From NCBI GenBank assembly GCA_900323505.1, contig OOIN01000013.1, positions 496,001-560,000 on the forward strand: a stretch of DNA of 64,000 nt, read 5' to 3'. Positions 13,001-24,473 of this stretch are shown here, in pieces; position 1 is the first letter of the stretch, and every line of letters starts with the position of its first letter. Below the pieces are notes generated by a model. That model saw only the letters and a list, made by a program, of their open reading frames with translations. It did no database searches and was not told the origin of the DNA. Both the position numbers and the translations under genes were made by a program. This stretch comes from Ustilago trichophora (taxonomy: Eukaryota > Basidiomycota > Ustilaginomycetes > Ustilaginales > Ustilaginaceae).

Positions 13001-13273
13001 GGGGATAGGCTCCGACTTTCTGGCCTTTGGCTTTGGAGTGCCATTGGCAGCCAATTTGGTTTTGGACTGTGGCTTGGCAGCAAGACTCGAGAAGAAGCCG
13101 AGGTTTCAGTCGAGGAGCAGCTGAGGATTTGGCGGGTGAGAATGAAGTCGACTTGGGTTTTGACTTGGCAGGAGAGGAAGAGGTAGCAGCTGCATCGGAG
13201 AGTTCTGACAGAGACTCGTCATCGTCGTCCATGGTGAGATCCACGTAGGCGGAGGGCTTTGCTGACCCGGCAT
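10001..13273 (-). CDS. CDCA7-type (zf-4CXXC_R1) protein with DDT-like and WHIM-like regions
   Basis: Nuclear chromatin protein. Seen in order: ATG 13273 with a SUMO-interacting-like segment (YVDLTMDDDDESL); a basic, Lys/Ser-rich linker; a Cys-rich domain with many CxxC pairs (CHQHHQPCKGPLLECTF, RCQGRYCFSSLKRFY, WKCPRCRKKCACSTCRK), which fits the zf-4CXXC_R1 fold of CDCA7; a DDT-like helical stretch (MRARMWIYESMVRFDKFG); acidic and basic linkers; a WHIM-like motif (RTGSIGHDVDGREYWHL); and a C-terminal coiled coil ending HREELAP, TAG at 10003-10001. The frame changes near 13265, 13110, 12245, 11845 and 10165. Most offsets equal one lost base; the one near 13110 equals one gained or two lost bases in low-complexity sequence. 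Family knowledge: CDCA7 recruits HELLS-type remodellers. That role here is inference. Confidence 0.8.
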
Positions 13274-14392
13274 GGTTCGGAAAGATGACTATGAGCGACT
13301 CTGCACGCGCGACCAAAGAGTAGTGGCGAAGTAGATCTTCAAGATGCTTGCAATGAATTTGGGAAAGGACACGAATGCGATGGCAACTAGATAGCTGAAT
13401 AGCAAAACCAGATTGAACATGCAGTCAAGGAAGGTGCTTGTGACAAGGAGAGGGAGAAGGCCAAGGCGACGATGAAAGCTGATGGGAGTGGGCCGAAGAG
13501 AGACGAGTGAAGAGTGAAGAGAAAGAGAGTGTGGAAGAGCTACTGTAAGTGTAACGGATACGGGAACGCAAAACTGAGCTTGAGCCTGAGCCTGAGCTGG
13601 CACCGACCGACACTTTTTGATCTCAAAAAGCAGCGTGTCGAAAGTGTCGAGAGGGCGTCTTGAATTGCGCTTTGGCAAGAGGAGTAATTCCACATGAAAC
13701 CCTCGGATTCATTTGCGTCTGCTCCTAGAGGACATGTTTCGACGAGACGACGAAGAGTGCTCAGCTGCCTTTGACTGACATTCGACTCAATTCGCTTGGA
13801 TGTGTGACATGACGGTGATCATACGGATTTCCAGTTGATTCGGATTGCACCAAAGTAAAGTACTCTCTTCTTGGTGAATTCGACCAAGCAGGTCCTGAGA
13901 ATTCGATCCAAACAGAGCGGGTATGGCGCACTGACACGTCTATTCTGCTCAAGATGGAACCTCTGTTGTGTACTGTATGTCGAAATGGAAATCTAGATGG
14001 CACTTTCCTCTGTGGATATCAGCGACACCACGTTCCCGAGCTTGTGCGCACTAAGCCCATTTGTGAACTTACGATAGTTGTGCAACGTACAACTCAACCA
14101 TTTAGGCTACATCGGTGAAGCTCCACTTTACACGCTTTCTTCGGTCTCAGCTTCTTCCACAAACGCGTCGCGTGATACAAATGTGGAAGTCCAACACCCA
14201 CTACCCGACAGCGATCTAACAATTCCAGGCGGCTTTAATTACGCGTTGGGCGGCTGAGGCTGAGTTTTGTGCATGTGCAAAGTAGTGTTGGTCTTTCGAG
14301 ACCCTTGATGCTCTCCTTCCTTCTTCTCTCTCCACTCTCCACTCTCTCACTCTCTCTTGCTGCCATCACACTCATCACATCCTTCTCTCAGC
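13274..14392. promoter_or_regulatory. Divergent promoter region between the CDCA7-like gene and POT1
   Basis: About 1.1 kb between two opposite start codons (13273 - and 14393 +). No gene seen. Contains TACTGTA at 13542-13548 and 13971-13977 and a C/T-rich leader with CTCTC runs just before the POT1 ATG. Calling it a bidirectional promoter is inference from the layout. Confidence 0.55.
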
Positions 14393-17300
14393 ATGCCTCG
14401 CAAGAGGAAGGGCCCAAAGAGGGAGCCCAGTGAGGGTGACCCGACAGCTCATCCACATCCAACCACATCGTCTCGACCTCAGCAGCGACGCTACAGCGCC
14501 ACCCTCTGCCAACACTCTACCCACCGCCAGCCGACTGCTGAGCCGTCATCCATCATCCACCGTGATCAGATATCTACCGTCACTCGAACAAACGAGCACG
14601 TCATCTTCCGACGCAGAGGAGGACGTCTAGGCAAGCTCGTCGGTCTCGAACGCTGGCTCGAAAGTGTAGGCCACGGCAGAGGTGCCGCAGTCTGCGTCTG
14701 TGGCGAGGTCGTCCAAGCTACTCCTTCCCCGGCTGCACCTCCGATGATGGATTCCACCTCGAGCTCAGCTGCTTCCAACCCAATGATCCCGCCGACGTCT
14801 CATCTCTCAGTCACTTTCAAAGGCGAGCTTGCGTCTAATGTGTCGGAGCCCCTCTCCTTCTGCACAGGCTCGGTCCACCAGCTCTCGTATACCTCTCAGG
14901 ATTGCTGCCAACCTTTTGCCTGCACAACAGCAGCAACAAACGCCTCGAGCAGCGTTCCTGCACCAAAATGCCGTCCTCAAAATGTCGCCACAGCCTCCTT
15001 CCAGCGATCCCACTGCACCAACATCTGCTATCTGGATCGAGCAACTTGCCACGCCTCCCACTCTACCACCCGCTGCTGACAATGCTCCTGCGGCCCAGCC
15101 GCCCCACTGTATCGGCAACCACACTTCAGCACGTTCACCAGCCCTCTCCAATCCACAACACAGTTAGCGATGCTCGAGACACCAAGTGGACCCTCTCCGC
15201 CAAGCCAGCTCAGCGACTGGTTCTCTACGCCTACACCGACAGCCCCGCCCTGCCCTGCCTGCCCTGCCCTCCCAATGCACGCTCTACATCTACTGCTGCT
15301 GCAAACCTGACAACACTCCCGCCACCACCACCGCAGCCCGTCAGACAGCTGCTGCTTCGACCAGCGCCGCACCCGGGCAACCACCGTCGTCAAGAGCGAA
15401 GCTCAGCCTGCACCTCTTCCTCCTCGCCTCGTCCCGCCAGGGCCTCCTCCAGGCAGGCCCTGCTGCTCCACAGCAGGCGTTCGGCGTAACGCACCCCATG
15501 TCAAGCCCCGCCGTATGGGCAACTGCCTCTACACTCCCATGTCCATGGTCGTGACGGCGAGCGCGCTAGCATCATCGGTGTCGTCATGGCCGCGGGTGAC
15601 CCTCGCAGATCTTCCAGCGGAACACGCGACCTCAGTATCAAGATCACCATGGCCGACGCTTCTGTCTCTCAGGTACGGTTATGCAAAAGAGCTCGCACGT
15701 TCCATGACCATCATGCTCTTTGCACAGCAAGCGAACGCATCCCTCAGACATCAGCCAGGCCACATCGTCGCCGTCCGGGCGTTCAGATTCAGATGTTCGG
15801 AGGCAAGCCCCAAGCTGTAGGCAAGTCGTCCGCACCATGGAGTTGGGCCACTATGACCCGTGTCTGGAGACGTGCGCGCCTCCTCCAACTTCCCGCTTGC
15901 CTCGCAGACCCCGCCGGAATGCAGCGCAGAAGAAATGGATCACTTCCGTGACATGGCCAACTGGTTCTCGGAACTGCAGGGAGTCGACGCCAACGTCATG
16001 ACCAGGTCTCTCGCCCTACACTCAAACTCAAGGACGTCGGCGAGAACAACTTCTTGATACCGTCGTCGAGGTCCTCAAGTTTACACTCACACTTGGCACC
16101 TGATCTGTACGTCTCGGACTACACCAACCATGCCCTCTTCTACCGAGGCAATGACAGTATCTTCGTCTTGAAACCGACATCCTTATCCCGATGACACGGA
16201 TGGTGGGGCCACGTCTTCCAAATCAGCCTCTGGGACAGCCACGCCACCATCGCCGAAGGCTACAAACAGGCGACATCATCCGCATCCAGAATGTCCGACC
16301 CAAGCTCAATCCTCGAGGTCTCCTCACAGGTGGTCTTGGCAGCAGCACCGACAGCGGCATCAAGATTCGCACGCTCAAACCTACAGACGAAGCTCGCATC
16401 GATCTCGAAAAACGACGCGCACGCTTCCTGAAACCCTCTGACAGCTGAAGAGGAAGCTTTCGCCGATAGAGTCGAGCGCGACATTCGTCAGGCATCCGAG
16501 CATCAGTCGCAGCAAGAACGAACCACCAGCGCTTGCAACTGAGCAACAGCAGCAAACAGAACAAGCAGGCCCGCGACCGAAATCGAATCAGCCTCTGAAC
16601 ACGCATCCACTTCCGCAGCAACACCCCGGCCGTGGTTCCAGCGCAGACGACCGAGGTTGCAGTTGACGTGCCATCAGCTACATCGACGAACGCTATAGCT
16701 GTGCCAACAACCTGCCAGGACCCAGATACCCCAACCATCCGAGCTGTAGCGGCAGGAGAAGCGAGTCCACTCTCGGCGACTCAACCACCTTTCCCTACTC
16801 CTGCTCAAAGACAGCTGCGTTCGATACAGCAATGACCCATCAAAGCAGCGTTGGGCGTCAGCAACAACAGCAACCGGGTCCTACCACCTTCCGCCGTCGA
16901 GACGCCCGAAGTTAAGCCGCACGTCATCATGGGACCGCCCGGCTGCCATGGCGAGCGACGATCATGATTCGATGCAACGCTCCGCATCCATCCCCTTGAC
17001 TGCACTAGCCGAGCTGTCGACCACCTCGCTTGTCCTGGCATGTACAAAGTCAAGGCGCGCATAATCTCGACCAATCCGGCCAAGGTGGAGCAGTGGGGCC
17101 GCATGGATGCAAAGCTTGCAAGCGCATGGTTCCGCACGACCAACGTTTCTGCATCAGTGTGGCGACGAGGACGGCGAGTCGCTCTCTTACTGCCTACGCT
17201 TCGCCATCATGCTCGAGGAGGTGGATGCAGAGTTTGTGTCGCGCAAGCAGCAGCACAAGAACCAAATGGCAGTGCTGCCCGCTGCTTCTGCTTCTGCCGA

Positions 17301-17579
17301 GACGGCTTAAAAAAGGTGACGATCCACTGCTCTTCCATGGACGAACGGCCGAGGTGCTGCTACCTGTGTCGATGCCAAGGCGGTGTTAACGGGAGCGGTC
17401 CAGCATCAGACGTTGAGGCGATTCACAATCGTCTGCTCCATCCGCACGAGTATGGAACCGAGTCAGAACAGGTGCTGGCGGTCCATTCATTTTGGTCCGA
17501 GGAAGCCGGTCGCAAGGTACGCAGGTTTGCGGCGCTCAAGGAGCTCAACTGTCTACATAGCCTGCGTGATCTGCTGTGA
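14393..17579 (+). CDS. POT1: Protection of telomeres protein POT1, many frame breaks
   Basis: Shelterin protein that binds the single-stranded telomeric G overhang through OB folds. Seen: a basic N-terminus (MPRKRKGPKREPSE) with a long Ser/Thr-rich linker; the first OB fold from about 15565 (ASIIGVVMAAGDP, then TRDLSIKITMADASV, the POT1 telomere-binding signature); a second OB region at about 15900-16440 (MDHFRDMANWFSELQ, QISLWDSHATIAEGYK, GDIIRIQNVRPKLNPRG); and a C-terminal OB region with a zinc knuckle at about 17090-17190 (CKACKRMVP, HQCGDEDGESLSYC), ending HSLRDLL at TGA 17577-17579. The gene is split into at least eight frame segments. Where adjacent segments can be compared (17040, 17030 and 17107 frames) each shift equals one lost base. 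This is one of the densest break clusters in the window, so true decay cannot be excluded. It faces the CDCA7-like gene across a shared 5' region. Confidence 0.72.
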
Positions 17580-17740
17580 GTGGTGCACTGACCACTGTAT
17601 GCACCTTGGCAATCTAAATGTGACAAACATCGAGTCGATACACGTGGACTGAAGCGAGGGAGGGGTGGCTGGAAATCTATTGAACACTCTATATCGTTCG
17701 TTTTCTGTTGTACAGGGATACATGGATGCAAAAACTTTTC

Positions 17741-19088
17741 TCAGGCGAGACCTGCAGCCTTTCGCACCTCCTCGGCAAAGCCCTCACTGAAGACTCTTGA
17801 GGAGCAGCAGTCTCTCCTAGCTCCCAGCGGTGCATGTCGATGACCTCGACACGTTGTTGTTGCCGTCGAGTTTGTTATGATTGCCCAGGACGAGAGGACA
17901 TCTGGACGACTGCGAGTTGCTTTCCGGGCTGGGAGCTGCTGCGGGGAGAAGCATCATGAATGGCTGCTGGTAGAGACAGTGCTGACCTCTGACTGCGATC
18001 CTCTGCTGCTGCTGCTGCTGTGGTGTGGCGGAAGAGGATGTGTTGATGGATTTGGTTTCCATTCCGGCCACCTGTCGCGCCAGACTCCTTGTCAGGGCTC
18101 GAATGTTGGTCTGAATCGACCCGTCGTGGAAGCAAGTGCGTCGGGCAGCTTGGGGCTGGCGAAACGGGTCATGAGGAGCGAGCGACTTTGCCGCTGGTGA
18201 GACGTAGCCGGGCTTGTTGGTCCTTGGCAGCAGCGAAACCGGCCGATCCACCATGGCAAAGGCGGAAGCCAGATCAACGATGGATCCACCCTGGCAGTGC
18301 CCGTCTCTGACCTGCGAGCAGCCTCGGGCGAAGGAACGGAAGGTGGAAGGATAGCAGCTGCTCGAGCATCGAGATCTTTTCACCGAGACGTGAAACAACG
18401 TCGATGATGGCGAGCCAACGGTCTTGGGTGCCACACTCGACCCCTGTGCCTCGGGAGAACTGGGAAGCAGCGGGAAAGCCAACAGCTCTTCGACTGGGAC
18501 AGCGACAAACCCGCCCTGGTGCGACTTGGTCTCGCTCGCCAATGTCGGGAAAAGTGCAACCGTGTGAACGATATCTTGACGAGCTGGGGAAAACTCGTTC
18601 TTGGCGACAAAGTCCGTCTCGCAGTTGACTTCGACAATTCCACCCGCTGCCGCACTGGTCGCCCGATACCGGCATCTTTGCCTCGTCCTTGAGCTGCCCT
18701 TGAGCTCTACGGAGCTAGGCAAGCCATCGGAGAGAACAGTGACAGCAACAACACCTTCACGAGCCTGTCTGCCAGCCACCTTGTCGCCTTCTTGGCGCCG
18801 ACTTTTTGCGATCTGCTTCGAGCCATTCCAGAGCGAGTGGGATCGAGTCTTGATCGGGTGAAGAGGAAGGACGCGAGGCAGCAAGGCTCCTTGGCCTTGA
18901 TCATGCTGGTTCCGGGGACAGTTTGCGGAGCTCGGCAATGGCTTGATCGAGGGCTTCTTGGGTTCGGCTGCGACCAGGGCCGAGCGTGAAAAGGTGCGGG
19001 CAAAGGCGTGTTGAGAGGATGAGATGGGAGGAGGATGGAGACGGGCGATGCGCATGCTGCGCAGAACGGTGGCAGAACTCGAGATCAT
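17741..19088 (-). CDS. TSF1: Mitochondrial elongation factor Ts
   Basis: Guanine-nucleotide exchange factor for mitochondrial EF-Tu. Seen: ATG 19088 with an Arg/Ser-rich, acid-poor presequence (ATVLRSMRIARLHPP, FARTFSRSALV); a UBA-like start (AIAELRKLSPGTSMIKAKE); the segment GAKKATKVAGRQAREGVV; the family signature VEVNCETDFVAKNE (about 18600-18645); HQGGFVAVPVEELLAFP; and a C-terminus WELGETAAPQESS then EGFAEEVRKAAGLA with TGA at 17743-17741. The pieces lie in all three frames, with at least six changes in 1.35 kb and no intron-like sequence at the joins. The stop at 17741 is chosen because its frame gives the typical EF-Ts tail. It is convergent with POT1 (161 bp apart) and divergent from the LRR gene. 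Confidence 0.85.
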
Positions 19089-19776
19089 GACGATTGCTGC
19101 CGAGGGTGAGGTGTAGAGAATAGAGATGCGGCCAAGGTCGGTGAAGAGTACAAGAGGCAGCATTCTTCTTGAACCAGATTTTGACCAAATCACCCGATTC
19201 TACCATGTTCTCCGATCACGAGATGAGGACCCTGAGTATGCATACAACCCCATTTTCTAAGAGCAGGTAGACACACACTGGCCCAGTGCCAAATCAACAC
19301 AGCACAGACCCTTTGTCGGCATACAAAGCCGATCGCGAGTGGCCAAAAAGTGATGCAGTTGACGCAAGACGGATTGCCGCTTTGACCTCACAGGCCTCAG
19401 GTTGGACAGGATGAGCACAGAATAGCGTTTGGCACAACACCACCAACATCCTTGCAACCACACTAGCATACATCTCAGGGGTAGCTGCTCCATGTCACGT
19501 GTTGACGGTCACATACTGCATCATCAACGACCTCTGCGTGTCGACCGCTCTTGCCAGGTCTCGTTGCCAGCTCAAACACAGGCACGGGCGAGGAGAAGAC
19601 AACCAATCCGACTCAGTATTGAACTAGAGACGCCTCTACACGAAAATGGTCGGCAATGACTCTTTCAAACCGAGCTCGCTGATCTCTCAAGCTCGATTCT
19701 GACAGCTTATCGACAATCTATCCAGGGAGGATTTCATATCGACACTGCTGATTCCCCTACTTTATCTGCTGCCACG
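19089..19776. promoter_or_regulatory. Divergent intergenic region, EF-Ts / LRR gene
   Basis: About 690 bp between opposite start codons. No gene and no strong motif seen. It should carry both promoters. Confidence 0.5.
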
Positions 19777-22700
19777 ATGGACTCGATCCCAGCAGATCAG
19801 TGGATTGGCGAGTATGCCAGGTGGCTGCGCGTCCACGAGGCAAAACTCGGTGATCTCGCAGCTTCAGCAGCAGCCGCAAAGCGCAACGCCAACCGCGATG
19901 CACCCACATCTACGCTCTCTTCCACCTTTTGGAATGTGGTCAGCCTCGGGACAGCAAACACCGCCACCACCCAGTCCAGCGCGATCATCGTCCAACACAT
20001 CGTCAGCCGCTTCAGCATTGGCGGCTCGACCTATGCTCCTGCGGCAGAACCCTCACAACCTCTACTACCTCCTCATCCGCTTCGAGCTCTGGGTCTACCT
20101 GTCGGCTCCCTCGACACCAAATTCCCATCGCAGCACGTCCCACCTCCTACTTCTCTTTTGTCGCTGCGACCGCTGCTGACAAGAATCGTGACGATACCAT
20201 GTCGATGAGCTCCATGCGCAGTCGCATCAGTGTCGTTTCCTCTTCTTCAGTTCCTCGCTCTCCTGGTTTGGCACATCCGCCAACAAACCCGATCCCTCGC
20301 GAGACGTGAAATACATCTACTCGTGCTTCACAAAGATCCCCAGTCTGCGACTTGGACCCATCCCAGCACGCAAGCTGATTCAGGACTTCGAAGACTGCCC
20401 AGGCCAGTCAGCCGTACCACTAGACGTCTTTAAGAATCTGCAGATGCTCGAGCTGGACGACGTCGATCCTCGCACGTTGATCGGATGGGATAGAGTCTGC
20501 ATCCAGCTACGCAGCTTGACCTGCAAGAAAAGCAATATCGAAGATCTGACGGATCTGTTGGTGGATTTGGTCGTCGTGGATACCAAGAGGAGGCGCGGTG
20601 AAAAGGTCGATCCGAGGCGTTTGCGTCGAGCGCCCCCTCCTTCGGATGCACAGGAAGACTTGTCCGCTTCCAACACCACGGCTTCCAATACGGACGCTGA
20701 GGACAACCTCACAGAGGCTTCAATCGAGCCATCAGCCTCCGCCTCTACGTCTGACGCTCCTTCTACGATAACAACAGCAAAAGAGGTCACGCCAACGCTA
20801 CCAAAGGATCTGCCTTCACTTGCATGGCATTTCTTGCGCTATCTCAATCTCTCGTCCAACAATCTCACATTTGTACCCGTCGAACCCCTTTTCTGCCTTT
20901 CGGCCTGACGAATCTCGACCTCTCCTCGAACCTGCTCAACATCGTTCCACCCGCCCTGTCCCATCTGCCCTCATTGACATCACTCAACATCTCGGACAAT
21001 CTGATAGACTCTGTCCTCGGCATCTACGACACGTTGCCCGCCATTCGCGTCCTGAACCTGGCTAAAAACCGCCTTGAGAGCTTGTGCGGGCTGGAGAGGC
21101 TGTACACGCTGCAGCGGATCGACCTACGCGGCAATGCGATCTACGAAGCGGGCGAAGTAGGCCGTCTGGCGCCACTGCCGGCGATTGCCGAGGTGTGGGT
21201 CAAAGACAATCCGCTGGTCGAAGAGCTGGTCGACTATCGGGTGGACTGCTTTGTCGAGTTTGCACAGGAGGGAGGTCGGTGATCTTGGACGGCGAGGCGG
21301 CGGGATTCTTTGAGAGACAGAGGATCGCCGAGCGCGTGCCGAATGCTGCCGAGCTTTTCGCCAGGGCAGCAGCAGCACAGGTGGCAGCCGACTTGTTGGA
21401 AGTCCTTCGAGGAATGCGACGGTCCGAGGCGGGAAGAAAGCAACAGGACAGGCGGCCGAGGAGAACGAGGCGCAGCTGGCACAAGATGTTGCTACCACCA
21501 GCCGCAACGCGACCGTGGTCAAAAATGTTCGCCATCGAGCCGCTCCTCGCGCTGCCAACGCGGACAATGCAAGAGGTAGGAGCGAGCTTCTCAACCTCCC
21601 AAGTAGCAGCAAGAACGGCTCTCGACAGATGCTGTGAAGACGCCGAATCTAGATCACGATCGACATCGCGCACTCGAGACAGCTCGCGTTTGCAGAACGG
21701 CGGAGCCAGCAGCGCCCAAGCAGGCGGAGGAAGAAGGCGCAACCAGCGAGTCGTAGACCTCGATACCTCACCGCAAAAACAGCCATGCCGAAGCGCGAAC
21801 GCACACTGACAGAATCGGATCGAATCAAGCAAGCCGCACTCTCCGGCAACAATCGGCGGCGATGGAAACTCCCGACCCCTCAACCATCAAAAAGCAGCGG
21901 CGGGAGCAAGGTGGAACTGCAACGACACCCACTCCATCTCCGCTGAAGAACGGCAAATTGACTTGGTCGCGCAAGGCAGGTGCTTCTGCGGCGCAATTGG
22001 CTGCTGCTGAGAGTGAGCTTCGGCCAGGGGCACGGATGCAGACGAAACGAACCAGACTTCTTCAGTGAAGCCGATGCGGATGCACTCGCTGCCCACGCGG
22101 GGATGCTGTTTGCCCTTCCGCCCGGTCTAGCTGGCCCAAACTCGCCAAGCCGAAAGAAAAGCAGCGCACCCTGACATCGCGACGCCATCCCATCGACTCT
22201 AGCACGCTGGGTCGTAAGTCTGCTGCTGCTCGCCCAATGGCTTCGGATCTTTTCGCTACGTCGTCGAACAATGGCAATGCATCTGCTGCCGAGGCGGGAG
22301 GGGCGACGAATCTGGCGGCCGACCACGGCTACTGGTGGAGGGGGGAAGAAGCATCAACACAGGATACGCCAGCGGCACTTGCGAGGCAGAGAATCGTACG
22401 TCCGCGCCAAGGATCCTCAGCTGCACTGGCTCGAAGATCGCGCGTCACAACGAGCATGTACGAGCCGGATTTGTACGCTGCGGCGACTGAATCATCATCT
22501 CTGCTGAAAGGCGTTTCCGAAGAGGACGACTCCAAGTCTCACCAGCCACGAACCTGTCCCATCCAGCGGTGTTGCTGCTCCGAGCCAACGAAGCCGAAGC
22601 CGTTCATTCGCAGGCCAATACCGGTAGCAGCTCATCAACAACAACAGCAGCAGCAACAACCACAACGGCCAGCGAACGCAGCGAGGCATTTCGAAGACGA

Positions 22701-23015
22701 ATCGAGGCGCTAAAATCCGAAGTGGGGGATGACTGGTTGCGCCTCTTGGCGCGAGGTGGGGGTACAGCCGGAGATCGAAACTCTGCGGCAATGTTGATGC
22801 TTTCGGATGCCAATAATGAAGATGGAGCATCTCAAGGTGGAACAGAGGCAAAAGGGGAGGTGACTCGAGTGGTTCGCCCCAAGAAGAGCAAGAAAAAGAT
22901 GCGCACCAGTCATAACAACCATATGAAGGAAGGCGAAGGATCTTCTCGTCGTACATCAATGGACCGTACAGAAGAAATGGGCTCTTCTCGACGTAGAGAG
23001 GCACGCATCACTTGA
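19777..23015 (+). CDS. STK11IP/LIP1-type leucine-rich-repeat protein
   Basis: Seen: ATG 19777 with a helical N-terminus (DQWIGEYARWLRVHEAKL); the LIP1-like segment VKYIYSCFTKIPSLRLGP followed by FKNLQMLELDDVDP and GWDRVCIQLRSLTCKKS; an acidic Ser/Thr linker (about 20640-20800); a run of LRRs (YLNLSSNNLTFVP, LTNLDLSSNLLNIVPPAL, LTSLNISDNLIDSV, IRVLNLAKNRLESL, LQRIDLRGNAIYEAG) with a cap (VWVKDNPLVEELVDYR); a Ser-rich low-complexity region; and a C-terminal helix RRRIEALKSEVGDDWLRLL before TGA 23013-23015. The closest family I know is the LKB1/STK11-interacting protein, with LRRs of Nischarin type. The fungal role is unknown to me. At least six frame changes occur. Those near 20150, 20290, 20900 and 21275 each equal one lost base. 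Confidence 0.75.
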
Positions 23016-23250
23016 CACCGCACCGCCATAGCATGGTACTGTACCACATGACCAACTTTGGTTGTGAAGCAAAGATGACCTTGTAGATGTATGAATTGTG
23101 TGATACGGTAATTAATCAGATAACCTAAAAGCGAGCCGGCGCGGACGGTTCTAGCGGGGGTTGCAAAGAAGATGTGAAAAAGAAAAATTCGATCTCCGCA
23201 CGAAAGGCGAGAGATGATCTGATAAAAAAAAAAAAAAAACTTGAAATCAA

Positions 23251-23272
23251 GCAGCAGCAGCAGCAGCAGCAG
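23251..23272. repeat. (GCA)7 trinucleotide repeat
   Basis: GCA trinucleotide run directly after a 16-base A tract, in non-coding DNA downstream of the LRR gene. Confidence 0.9.
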
Positions 23273-24048
23273 CCGACGCCGCCGCAAACTACTGTACATC
23301 TACAGTCTTTCGAGAGTGTGGGTGCCAAGAATTTTCCAAGACCGTGCTAATGTGGATTTGTGCTTGTCATGCAAGCTGTCTCAAGAAAGATTTGATGAAA
23401 CGATGGCATGCAGGACCATCATTGCTAGAGCATGTTCGGATGCTATTGATCCGAGATTTGCGGTTGGACTTGCTCTCCCCCCACGTCCATGACTGGTGCC
23501 GTACGCAAAGCAATCAAGGACGATTTTTGCTGTAGCTTAGACTTGGGTATATACAGTACTTCGAAACACCTACACTGCTGTAAGCCTGCTACAAAGTGAT
23601 CAAGGGTGCTACTAGAGAGCCGATGGCCTGTGTCAACAACTCTGAGCTGCACTTGAATCTGATTGGACGCTAAAACCCATAAAGCGAAGAATGCGACGCG
23701 ACCTCGGCAAAAAAAAAATGCATCATCCACCCAGTTGCAAGTTTCAACAACACACTCACGCTATTCCACGCTAGTCAAGTAAGGTCCTTGCATTTGAATC
23801 CGCTAGCTCTTAATGCAGCTCTGTGTGTGTGTGTGTTTGTGTTGGGCTTGCGCTTGGCATTCAATCCCCTCGCTCGCAAAGCAAAAGAAAGATGGATTCG
23901 TCGGTGCCGGAAAAAGATTATTCTTGAGCTTGATGGCATGCGATCTGATAACAATTTTTTTCTTCTAGTGGCGGCTTCTGCTGGACGTCGGAGCGAGTGT
24001 TGCCGTATCAGATCTCTTTTACGCCGATGACGGTGTGTAGGAATGGAG

Positions 24049-24050
<2 letters not shown>

Positions 24051-24086
<36 letters not shown>
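24051..24086. repeat. (GT)18 microsatellite
   Basis: Uninterrupted GT dinucleotide run of 36 bp about 390 bp upstream of the ABC transporter start. Confidence 0.95.
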
Positions 24087-24087
<1 letters not shown>

Positions 24088-24473
24088 TCGTCAAAGATTG
24101 ACAAGATTGCGTTGAAGTCCTGTGCGTTGTTTGAACCAAAGGACCCGGCTCATGAGCATTGCTTGACACATAACTATCACCTTGTTTTGCTCTTCTGACC
24201 TCTTGGATCATCTCTCGATTCGCCACGATACGCTACGATACTGTACGAAACGCTTCAGAAGGATTCCGATCAATCGTTGTGTACAGCTCTCTCGTTGCAA
24301 CGACGCCCTTGATTTATTGGACAAGTCCACTTCTAGGTAGCCAGTCTCTACACTATCATTGTCCAATAGCGATCTCGAAGGCCACTGTAAGGATCAGTAG
24401 CAACAAGCCTTTCCACCGTCACTTGCAGCCTGAGTCCAAGCGGTAGGTTTCTCCCTACCACCTACTGGCAAAG

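Larger units (their letters stand above)
23016..24473. other. Intergenic region rich in simple repeats
   Basis: Spacer of about 1.46 kb before the ABC transporter. It has 16 A at 23224-23239, (GCA)7 at 23251-23272, a GT run near 23821-23834, (GT)18 at 24051-24086 and four TACTGTA/TACAGTA motifs (23037, 23290, 23552, 24239). No gene recognised. Confidence 0.6.
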
